Positions 1-6,705 of a stretch of 15,338 nucleotides of DNA are shown here, piece after piece. This stretch comes from Rhodospirillales bacterium (GTDB taxonomy: Bacteria; Pseudomonadota; Alphaproteobacteria; Geminicoccales; Geminicoccaceae), in NCBI GenBank assembly GCA_007131045.1, contig SLRI01000058.1, positions 1 to 15,338 of the forward strand. The letters are read 5' to 3'. Position numbers and translations under genes: made by a program. Numbering within the stretch: position 1 is the stretch's first letter; each line of letters opens with the position of its first letter. The notes beneath the pieces were generated by a model, which saw nothing but the letters and a program-made list of their open reading frames with translations, had not been told where the DNA came from and did no database searches.

Positions 1-266
1 TCGCGGACCTTCTGGCCGATCTTGGCGAGATTGCTGTGATCGCTCTTCAGGTCCTGCATCGTGTCGGCGATCTTGCTGCGCAGGTCGTTACTGTCGACAT
101 AGTGCCAATAGGCGTCGGCGGTGGTGGCGAAGCCGCCCGGCACGGCGATCCCCTGGCTCTCGAGGTTGGCGATCATCTCGCCCAGTGACGAATTCTTGCC
201 GCCGACCTTGGCACCGTCCTCGCGGCGCAGCTCGTTCAGCCAGATGATGAGCGGTTTTTCAGACAT
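1..266 (-). CDS. ppsA: Phosphoenolpyruvate synthase, N-terminal part (cut by window edge)
   Basis: PEP synthase (pyruvate, water dikinase) converts pyruvate, ATP and water to PEP, AMP and phosphate, the entry step of gluconeogenesis in the cytoplasm. Only the first 88 codons are visible. They begin MSEKPLIIWLNELRREDGAK and carry the family's N-terminal signature VGGKNSSLGEM at about residues 21-31, followed by IPVPGGFATT-like sequence (here GIAVPGGFATTADAYW). This is the start of the ATP-binding domain; the phosphohistidine and PEP-binding domains lie outside the window. The start ATG (264-266) is preceded by a strong GGAGGGAG site. It overlaps the last codons of the upstream GH65 gene by 8 bp, so the two are very likely co-transcribed and translationally coupled. 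Pyruvate phosphate dikinase is the main alternative, but the N-terminus fits PEP synthase better. Confidence 0.88.
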   Translation of the reverse strand, partial: MSEKPLIIWLNELRREDGAKVGGKNSSLGEMIANLESQGIAVPGGFATTADAYWHYVDSNDLRSKIADTMQDLKSDHSNLAKIGQKVR

Positions 267-2721
267 CAGACGCTGTCTCCCTCCTGGTGTTGCCGCGATT
301 GCGGTCTTCGGGACGGATCAGGCGGAACTCCTGCCGGTCGCCTGGGTTCAGTTTTCGTACGTGGCTGCGGTACGCGATCTCGATCATCGGCGCCACCTCG
401 GGGCGGCTCCGGACCGTCAGATGCGTGTGGGTCGCCTCGACATCGAGCCGGTGGCGGCGGTAGCGCAGGCTGACGTGCAGGCACTCGACGTCCTCGGGAA
501 GGATCGGGTTGAAGTGCAGCACGTCGGCCCGGGTTTCGAGCCCGAGATAGTTGCGCTGGACGAGATCGACCGTGCCCGCCATGGCCCCGGTGTGGATGCC
601 CTCGGGTGTCGTGCCGCCCTGGATGTCCGCGATGTCGCTGTCGAGCGCCTCGCAGAACAGGTGCCAGGAATGCGCCCGATCGGAGCGGGCGAGCACCCAG
701 GCATGGGTGATCAGGCTCAGCGTCGAGCCGTGGCTGGTCCGCGCCAGGTAGTAGTCGATGTTCTTCTTGATCAAATCGTGGCTGAACTCGTAGCCCAGCG
801 CCTCGAAGATCAGGTCCAGCTCCTCCGCCGAGAACAGGTAGAAGAGCATCAACACGTCCGCCTGCTTGGAGACCTGGTAGGCATTGGGATCGTCGCCTTC
901 GGCCTCGAGGATGCGGTCGAGCCGGTGGACGTCGTCGTATTTCTCGCGGTAGGCCTGCCAGTCGAGCTCTTTTAGTCGCTCGTAGCCGTCGAACTGGTTG
1001 ATGATGCCGCCGTCCTGGAAGGGGACCTTGAGCTTGCGGCTGATGTCGTACCAGCGCTCGAGCTCGGCCTCGTCGACCTCGAGCAGCGCCAAGAGCTTGG
1101 TCCGGCGGGTCTCGGGCAGCATGTCGATCAGGTCGAGGGCGCGAGCCATCAGCCAGGCGACCATGACGTTGGTATAGGCGTTGTTGTCGATGCCGCCGGC
1201 CTCTTCGGGGTCGGTGTCGGGGTAGGCGGTGTGGAACTCGTCCGGGCCCATCACGCCCTTGATCTCGTAGCGGTCGATCTCGGCGTCGTAGCTCGCGATC
1301 GAGCCCCAGAACCGGGCGATCGAGAGGAACAGCTCGGCGCCGTAGTAGTGGATGAAGTCGTCGTCGCCGGTGGCCTCCCAGTAGCGCCAGATATTGTAGC
1401 AGATCGCGGCGTTGACGTGGCGCTGGCGATGGCTGGTGTCGGGCAGCCAGCGGCCGGATTGGGGGTTGAGGTGGACGATCTGGGTCTCCTCCCGGCCGTT
1501 CGAGCCGCTCTGCCACGGGAACATGGCGCCCCTGAAGCCTTCGGCGCGGGCCGCCTTGCGCGCCTCGTTGAGCCGCCGGTAGCGGTAGCGGATTGTTTCG
1601 CGCACCAGTTGCGGCAGGCGCAGCGTGAGGAACGGCAGGATGAACAGCTCGTCCCAGAAGATGTGGCCGCGATAGGCCTCGCCGTGCCAGCCGCGCGCCG
1701 GCACGCCCACGTCGTAGTCGATCGAGTTGGGCGAGATGGTCTGCAGAAGGTGGAAGATGTGGACCCGGAGCTTCATCTGCTCGCCGTTGCTGCCCTGCGC
1801 CCGGCGCCGGAAGGTCATGTCGCAGGTGTCCCAGAGCTGCCCCCAGCAGCGCACGTGGCGATCCCTGAGCCAGCCAAAATCGTGGGTCTGCCGGAGCGCC
1901 TCCTCGGCCTCGATGCCGGCCTCGGCAATTGCCGGGTCGCGGTTGGTGAAGAGGGCCACGAGCTTTTCGATCCGCAGAGTCCGGCGGTCCATCGCCAGCG
2001 TCACCTCTTGGCTGATCGCATCGTCGGCGGTTTCGGTCAGTGCCTCCTCGGTGACCGGCTCGGCCCCCTGCCAGAGGCGCAGCCGGGCCGCCTGGACCAG
2101 CTCGACCCGTGACTGGCTGGTGCGGCAGCGCAACAGGATGGTCTCGGCATCGACGGCCCGGGTCTCGAGGGTCTCGAGATGGCGGCTCTCGAGATCCTTG
2201 TAGCGCTCGACCCCGGCGTTGATCACGCCGCCGTCGAGGGCCGAGCGGATGGTGATGCGGCCCTCCCAGTCGAGGGCGCGAAGCTCGAGCCGGATGCCGG
2301 CCTGGTGGCGGTCGGCCATACTGACCAGCCGTTCCTCGCGGTACTGCGTGGTCCGCCCGGCAGGGTCGCGAAAGCGCATCTCGCGGGTCAGGATCCCCTG
2401 CCGGACGTCGAGCTCCAGCCGATAGGAGTCGATCTCGACGGCATCGATAGAGAACCAGGGCTCGTCCTCGATCCTGAAGGTCAAGGGCAGCCAGTTCGGG
2501 GCGTTGACCAGGTCCTCGTTCTCGACGTCGCGATCGCCGACCCGGCTGACCAGGCGGTTGTAGAGCCCGGCGAAGTAGCAGCCGGGGTAGTGCACGTCGT
2601 CGGCGACCGCGTCGGTGGTCGCGCCGCGGGTGGCGAAATAGCCGTTGCCGAGCGTGGTCAGGGCCTCGCGGTGCTTCTCCGCGGCCGGTAGGTAGCCGTC
2701 ATAGGTCAGAACCCAAGCCAT
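259..2721 (-). CDS. Glycoside hydrolase family 65 disaccharide phosphorylase (trehalose/maltose/kojibiose phosphorylase type)
   Basis: An 820-residue GH65 enzyme. Family members cleave an alpha-glucobiose with inorganic phosphate, inverting the anomeric centre, to give beta-glucose 1-phosphate and glucose. The N-terminal beta-sandwich (about 1-270) carries the typical TLGNGYFATRG. The (alpha/alpha)6 barrel (about 330-730) carries RGWHGEAYRGHIFWDELF (343-360) and MGPDEFH (491-497), whose Glu495 corresponds to the general acid. It also has VSKQAD (616-621), the phosphate-binding TSHGST (662-667) and GGTTPEGIHTGAMAG (702-716). A small C-terminal beta domain follows. The length is normal. I chose the ATG at 2719-2721, with GAGGGAG upstream and MAWVLTYDGY matching family starts, over the longer open frame to 2868. 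Substrate cannot be read from sequence. No beta-phosphoglucomutase gene is visible nearby; the next gene is ppsA, overlapping by 8 bp. Confidence 0.9.
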   Translation of the reverse strand: MAWVLTYDGYLPAAEKHREALTTLGNGYFATRGATTDAVADDVHYPGCYFAGLYNRLVSRVGDRDVENEDLVNAPNWLPLTFRIEDEPWFSIDAVEIDSYRLELDVRQGILTREMRFRDPAGRTTQYREERLVSMADRHQAGIRLELRALDWEGRITIRSALDGGVINAGVERYKDLESRHLETLETRAVDAETILLRCRTSQSRVELVQAARLRLWQGAEPVTEEALTETADDAISQEVTLAMDRRTLRIEKLVALFTNRDPAIAEAGIEAEEALRQTHDFGWLRDRHVRCWGQLWDTCDMTFRRRAQGSNGEQMKLRVHIFHLLQTISPNSIDYDVGVPARGWHGEAYRGHIFWDELFILPFLTLRLPQLVRETIRYRYRRLNEARKAARAEGFRGAMFPWQSGSNGREETQIVHLNPQSGRWLPDTSHRQRHVNAAICYNIWRYWEATGDDDFIHYYGAELFLSIARFWGSIASYDAEIDRYEIKGVMGPDEFHTAYPDTDPEEAGGIDNNAYTNVMVAWLMARALDLIDMLPETRRTKLLALLEVDEAELERWYDISRKLKVPFQDGGIINQFDGYERLKELDWQAYREKYDDVHRLDRILEAEGDDPNAYQVSKQADVLMLFYLFSAEELDLIFEALGYEFSHDLIKKNIDYYLARTSHGSTLSLITHAWVLARSDRAHSWHLFCEALDSDIADIQGGTTPEGIHTGAMAGTVDLVQRNYLGLETRADVLHFNPILPEDVECLHVSLRYRRHRLDVEATHTHLTVRSRPEVAPMIEIAYRSHVRKLNPGDRQEFRLIRPEDRNRGNTRRETASDV

Positions 2722-2929
2722 GCTTGCTCCCTCGCGTCGTCCGGTCGGAAGATGTTCTCGAGCGCGGCGACGATAGCATGCTCGTGCTGCATTGCACCCC
2801 CCGATTGGCCGAGGGACCATTAGACCGCATGGCGAGCCGGCGACGCTTGGCGTTTGCGCCGGCATCACCTAGAGAAGGCGGCCAATATCGCGCCGGGGAC
2901 GGCGCGGGACATTCAGCGGGGCGTCGAGA
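2722..2929. promoter_or_regulatory. Divergent intergenic region between GH65 and GS-like genes
   Basis: These 208 bp separate two divergent transcription units and must hold both promoters. For the rightward unit a weak sigma70-like pair can be drawn: TTGGCG at 2847-2852, a 17-bp spacer and TAGAGA at 2870-2875. The -35 overlaps a small inverted repeat, GGCG-TTTG-CGCC (2849-2860). Matches are only 4/6 and 3/6, so this is a candidate, not a call. I see no convincing promoter for the leftward GH65-ppsA unit, and no riboswitch-like structure. Confidence 0.3.
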
Positions 2930-4339
2930 ATGGCTGACGTGGACCAGCTCTTCGAGCGGATCGAGAGCGAGGGTATCCGAAGTGTCGATCTCCGGTTCAC
3001 CGATCTCGCCGGGCGGTGGCGGCACACCACCGTGGACGGGCCGAGCCTGGAGCAGCATCAGCTCGACCACGGGCTGTTGATCGACGGCTCGGCGATCCCG
3101 GGCTGGCGCGACGTCAGCGAGGCCGATCTCTTGCTCAAGCCCGATCTCGCCTCGGCCTTTTCCGATCCGTTCGCAGCCCAGCCGACGCTCTGCCTCTTTT
3201 GCGACGGCGCCGAGCCGGCCACCGGCATGGGCTACGAGCGCGACCCACGCTCCACCGCCCGGCGCGCCGAGGCCTATCTGGGCGAGAGCGGCATCGCCGA
3301 GACCTGCCGGCTCTCGGCCGAGCTCGGCTTCTTCCTGTTCGACGACGTGCGGGTCGAGATCGGGGCGTCGCGGGCGTCTTATGCGCTCGAGTCGAGTGAA
3401 GCCCGGACGGCCGGCGGTGCCGTCTATGCCGGCGGCAACAGCGGCCACCGGCCGGTGCCGGCGGCGGCCCAGGCCTGCCTGCCGCCGGCCGATCATCACA
3501 GCGACATCCGGGCCGAAATCACCACCACGCTCCAGGGCCTGGGCCTGTCGGAGCTGCGTCACGAGCACGGGCCGGCGGCCAGCCAGCACCGGCTCTCGAT
3601 CGGCAAGAGCGGGCTGGTCGAGCTCGCCGACCGGCTGCAGCTGACCAAGTACGTCACCCATCAGGTGGCGGCATCCTACGGCAAGTCGGCGAGCTTCATG
3701 GCCAAGCCGATCGCCGACGAGCCGGGCGCACCGCTCTATCTCGCGCAATCCTTCTGGAGCCGGGGCAAGCCCCTCTTCGCCGGGCAGGGCTACGCCGATC
3801 TGAGCTCGCTCTGCCTGCAGTTCACCGCCGGCATCCTGGCCCACGCCGTGGCCTTGAACGCGTTCACCAACCCCACGACCAACAGCTACCGCCGGCTGCA
3901 GCCGACTCAGGACGAGCCGACGCTCTTGACCTTCGCCGCGCACAACCGCTCGGCCGCGGTGCGCATTCCCTATGCCGACCGCCCGGACCGAAAGCGCGTC
4001 GAGCTCCGCTTCGCCGACCCCGGCGCCAATCCCTACCTGGCGCTGACCGCCGTCTTGATGGCCGGGCTCGACGGCATCGCGCGCAAGCTCGAGCCGGGTG
4101 ACGCCATGGACCGCAACCTCTACGATCTGCGTCCCGAGGAGCTCGAGGGGATTCCCTCGACCGCCCGCTCGCTCGATGCCGCTCTCGACGCGCTCGAGGC
4201 CGACCACGACTTCCTGCTGCGCGGCGACGTCATGCCGAGCGAGCTCGTCGAGGCCTATGTCGCGGTCAAGCGGGGGGAGCTCGATTATCTCGCCCGGCTG
4301 CCGACGCCCGGCGAGTTCCAGCTCTATTACGGGCTTTGA
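2930..4339 (+). CDS. Type I glutamine synthetase-like protein with degenerate metal site
   Basis: This 469-residue protein has the full length of bacterial type I glutamine synthetase and aligns with it end to end. The N-terminal beta-grasp domain includes VDLRFTDLAGRWRH (19-32) and LIDGSAIPGW (50-59). The catalytic domain includes GYERDPRSTARRAE, NPTTNSYRRL (314-323), HNRSAAVRIP (338-347) and VELRFADPGANPYL (357-370). The C-terminal NLYDL holds Tyr398, at the adenylylation-site position. Aligned to the Salmonella enzyme, however, n1 ligands Glu131, Glu212 and Glu220 are Gly133, Gly214 and Arg221. The n2 ligand His269 is Tyr270 and flap Glu327 is Asp. The Glu129, Glu357 and Arg359 equivalents (131, 358, 360) remain. 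Ordinary glutamine synthesis is therefore doubtful; it could be a pseudoenzyme or a ligase for another substrate. The start is supported by homology; the ribosome site is weak. A DUF924 gene follows after 2 bp. Confidence 0.85.
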   Translation: MADVDQLFERIESEGIRSVDLRFTDLAGRWRHTTVDGPSLEQHQLDHGLLIDGSAIPGWRDVSEADLLLKPDLASAFSDPFAAQPTLCLFCDGAEPATGMGYERDPRSTARRAEAYLGESGIAETCRLSAELGFFLFDDVRVEIGASRASYALESSEARTAGGAVYAGGNSGHRPVPAAAQACLPPADHHSDIRAEITTTLQGLGLSELRHEHGPAASQHRLSIGKSGLVELADRLQLTKYVTHQVAASYGKSASFMAKPIADEPGAPLYLAQSFWSRGKPLFAGQGYADLSSLCLQFTAGILAHAVALNAFTNPTTNSYRRLQPTQDEPTLLTFAAHNRSAAVRIPYADRPDRKRVELRFADPGANPYLALTAVLMAGLDGIARKLEPGDAMDRNLYDLRPEELEGIPSTARSLDAALDALEADHDFLLRGDVMPSELVEAYVAVKRGELDYLARLPTPGEFQLYYGL

Positions 4340-4341
4340 CC

Positions 4342-4893
4342 ATGGACCCGCTGGACACGCCCGAAGCCGTCCTCGCCTGGTGGTTCGATCCCGCGACCAA
4401 GCCCAAGTGGTTCGGCGGTGGCGACGCCTTCGACGTCGAGGTGCGCGAGCGGCTGGGTGCCGTCTACGGGCGGGCGGCCAAGGGTGAGCTCGACGGCTGG
4501 GCGGCCGAGACCGACGGGCTCCTGGCGCTGGTCATCCTGTTCGATCAGGTGCCGCGCAATACCCACCGTGGCACCCCGGCCGCCTTCGCTACCGACGAGC
4601 GGGCGTTGGCCCTGGCCCGGCTGGCGGTCGATCGGGGGCTCGACCGGGGGCTTTCGACCGACCAGCGGCTGTTTCTCTATCTGCCCTTCGAGCATGCGGA
4701 GAACCTGGCCGACCAGGAGCGGGCAGTGGCGCTGTTCCGCGAACTGGGCGATGCGGGCTATCTCGACTACGCGATCCGCCACCGCGACGTGATCGAGCGG
4801 TTCGGCCGCTTTCCCCACCGCAACGCCATTTTGGGGCGCCAGAGCACGGCCGAGGAATTGGCCTTTCTCGAGGAGCCGGGCTCGTCCTTTTGA
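4342..4893 (+). CDS. DUF924 family protein
   Basis: A 183-residue protein of the DUF924 family: small, soluble, all-helical proteins with a TPR-like fold and no established biochemical role. The recognisable marks are VLAWWFD near the N-terminus (10-16), GELDGWAAETDGLLALVILF (48-67) and DQVPRNTHRGTPAAFATD (68-85). FLYLPFEHAE (111-120) and the near-C-terminal RFGRFPHRNAILGRQSTAEE (153-172) complete the pattern. The length is typical and no signal peptide or membrane segment is seen. The ATG at 4342 lies 2 bp after the stop of the GS-like gene; a TTG at 4336 would overlap that stop and is less likely. No separate promoter or strong ribosome site is evident, which suggests translation coupled to the gene upstream. 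Its stop overlaps the TTG start of the next gene. Confidence 0.9.
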   Translation: MDPLDTPEAVLAWWFDPATKPKWFGGGDAFDVEVRERLGAVYGRAAKGELDGWAAETDGLLALVILFDQVPRNTHRGTPAAFATDERALALARLAVDRGLDRGLSTDQRLFLYLPFEHAENLADQERAVALFRELGDAGYLDYAIRHRDVIERFGRFPHRNAILGRQSTAEELAFLEEPGSSF

Positions 4894-5891
4894 GCGAGCG
4901 CAACCGGATTACGCATCTCGTTTCCAGGCTGTTGCCGTCGGTCGACGAGCGGCCGCTGGCGCGCTTGCCGGAGGGGCTCTACCGCTATGTGATCGCGGTG
5001 AGCCGCCGCCAGCAGGTGCCGCTCTGTCTTTTGACGTTCCTGGTCTTTCCGTTGACGCTGGCGCCGCTCGAGCTGCAGCGACGGATCGTCAACGAGGCGA
5101 TCGGCGGGATGGATCTCGACCTGCTCTACCTCCTGGGTGGGCTCTATCTCGCCGTGGCGCTCGGCCAGGGCTGCCTCAAATACCTGCGCAACGTCTATCT
5201 CGAGCGGGTCGGCGAGGGGGTGACCCGGCGGCTCCGGCGGCGGATCGCCGCCAACGAGGATTTCGGTGCCGAGATCGCCGAGGGCACCCGGCAGTCGCTG
5301 ATCGTCAAGGAGGCCGAGGAGGTCGGTGGCTTCGTCGCCGAGAGCCTGGCTTTTCCGCTGCTGCAGGCCGGCATCGTGCTCAGCATCGCCGGCTACATGC
5401 TGGTGGTGGATCCCCTGGTGGCCGTGGTAGCGCTGGGCTTCTTCGTACCCTCGGTGATCCTGGTGGCCCTGGTCCAGCCGCGGCTCAACGAGCTCACCGG
5501 CAAGAAGACCAGGAGCCAGCGCCGCCTCGGCGAGGCGGTGCACGAGCACGGCCAGGCAGCGGCGGCCGAGGCCCTGGCCGCGCAAACCACTGCCGACCGG
5601 CTGATCGAGCGGCTCTACGGGCTGAAGATCAAGATCGCCCGTCTCAAATACGGGGTGAAGTTCGTCAACAACCTGCTCGGCCATCTCGGGCCGTTGAGCG
5701 TGCTCGTGGTCGGCGGCTATCTGGTGATCGAAGGCCAGACCACGCTCGGCACCATCGTCGCCTTCATCTCAGGCTACGAGAAGATGAGCGACCCGGCGCG
5801 CCAGCTTTTGAACTTCTACCGCCGGCTGGCGATGATGCGGGTCCAGTACGGACTGGTGCGCGAGGTGGCGAACGGCAGCGTCGATCAGTGA
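4890..5891 (+). CDS. ABC-exporter-type six-helix transmembrane protein lacking the ATPase domain
   Basis: A 333-residue inner-membrane protein resembling the transmembrane domain of type IV ABC exporters. Hydrophobic segments lie at about 44-62, 76-95, 152-170, 174-196, 262-280 and 284-300, with long charged intracellular stretches such as GEGVTRRLRRRIA (108-120). The closing motif GQTTLGTIVAFISGYEKMSDPARQLLNFYRRL (given in parts: GQTTLGTIVAFISGY, then DPARQLLNFYRRL) is the usual end of such a domain. The chain stops where the linker to the nucleotide-binding domain would begin. No Walker A, signature or Walker B motif follows in any plus frame, because the next gene is convergent. The TTG start overlaps the DUF924 stop as TTGA; no in-frame ATG fits. 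It must either work with an ATPase encoded elsewhere or have another role. Cargo is unknown. Confidence 0.8.
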   Translation: MSERNRITHLVSRLLPSVDERPLARLPEGLYRYVIAVSRRQQVPLCLLTFLVFPLTLAPLELQRRIVNEAIGGMDLDLLYLLGGLYLAVALGQGCLKYLRNVYLERVGEGVTRRLRRRIAANEDFGAEIAEGTRQSLIVKEAEEVGGFVAESLAFPLLQAGIVLSIAGYMLVVDPLVAVVALGFFVPSVILVALVQPRLNELTGKKTRSQRRLGEAVHEHGQAAAAEALAAQTTADRLIERLYGLKIKIARLKYGVKFVNNLLGHLGPLSVLVVGGYLVIEGQTTLGTIVAFISGYEKMSDPARQLLNFYRRLAMMRVQYGLVREVANGSVDQ

Positions 5892-6613
5892 GCGCGCAGC
5901 CGCGAGCTGCAGTCCCGGCGGAAGGCCTCGTCGGCGGTCAGCCGCTCGAGGAAGTCGCCGAAGGCGAGGTCGGGGGCGACCCGGCGCTGGGCGACACGGA
6001 GTGCGGCGGGCTGGGTGAGGGCCGGCAGCGGACAGCCGGACGAGGCGGTCTCTGCGAGGCGGATCGGCCGTTCCTGGTGCAGCAGCGGCCCGTAGCGGCT
6101 GACATAGGCGCCGACCCGCACGTCGGCGGGAATGATCGCATCGTCCTGTCCGCCATCGTGCTCGAGGCGGACATCCGCGATCTCGCGGTAGTCGTAGTTG
6201 ATGCCCACCGATTCGGTCTCGTGCATCCGGGCGAGCTGGCGCTCGTCGAGCCAGGTGATGGCGACGAAGGCGATGGCGCCGGGATGGGCGTGCAGCGTCG
6301 CCGGCAGCGCGCCGTAGCGGGTGAAGTGGGCCGAGTAGACGACGACGTGGTCGAAGAGGACGGCGCGGCTGATCGGGATGTGGCCCGGGATCGCCGCGAA
6401 CTTGCGGCGCAACTGCTGCGGCGCCGCATTGGAGCCCAGCGCCAGCACCGGCTTGCGCGCCTCGATCGAGAACGCGGGCAGCACCTCGGTCGTGGCGAAG
6501 ACATAGCGCTCGAGCGGCGCCAGGAAGGGGTAGTCGACGGCACGCGGCAGGCTCGCCGATTCGGGCGGAAGCTCTGCCGTTCGCGTGTCGCCCTCGTCGC
6601 TCGAAGACCCCAT
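5885..6613 (-). CDS. Gamma-glutamylcyclotransferase-like (GGCT/AIG2 fold) protein
   Basis: A 242-residue soluble protein. Residues 56-63 (VLALGSNA) resemble the substrate-loop motif (YGSN) of the gamma-glutamylcyclotransferase/AIG2 superfamily. Residues 92-121 (VYSAHFTRYGALPATLHAHP, then GAIAFVAITW) resemble the strand pair that follows. The stretch WLDERQLARMHETE (121-134) places an acidic residue where these enzymes have their catalytic Glu. Classical members release 5-oxoproline from gamma-glutamyl compounds; the substrate here cannot be inferred. The start is the ATG at 6611-6613 with GAGGGAG upstream; the open frame continues to 6673 but without a ribosome site. The first 25 residues look disordered. 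Its 3' end overlaps the convergent ABC-type membrane gene by 7 bp. It lies 88 bp downstream of the BrkB-like gene, in an AT-rich gap with a candidate promoter. Confidence 0.55.
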   Translation of the reverse strand: MGSSSDEGDTRTAELPPESASLPRAVDYPFLAPLERYVFATTEVLPAFSIEARKPVLALGSNAAPQQLRRKFAAIPGHIPISRAVLFDHVVVYSAHFTRYGALPATLHAHPGAIAFVAITWLDERQLARMHETESVGINYDYREIADVRLEHDGGQDDAIIPADVRVGAYVSRYGPLLHQERPIRLAETASSGCPLPALTQPAALRVAQRRVAPDLAFGDFLERLTADEAFRRDCSSRLRAH

Positions 6614-6676
6614 CCGACACTCCCTCGTCGGCGCCATCACCGCAGCGCCGAATATGAACCCGACTTTTGTCAACTG

Positions 6677-6705
6677 AAGATATCGTAATACAGCGAAATG
6701 ATCAA
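6677..6705 (-). promoter_or_regulatory. Candidate sigma70-type promoter for the GGCT-like gene
   Basis: Reading leftward, TTGATC (6700-6705) and TATCTT (6677-6682) are separated by exactly 17 bp, each matching the consensus at four of six positions. A perfect TTGACA also occurs at 6668-6673 but has no good -10 at the right distance. The stretch about 6650-6720 is clearly richer in A+T than its surroundings. The site overlaps the last codons of the BrkB-like gene and lies 64 bp upstream of the GGCT-like start. Confidence 0.35.

Noticed and set aside
2699..4207. 502-codon minus-strand frame opposite the GS-like gene
   Set aside because: The plus strand aligns end to end with type I glutamine synthetase; the antisense product has no family pattern.
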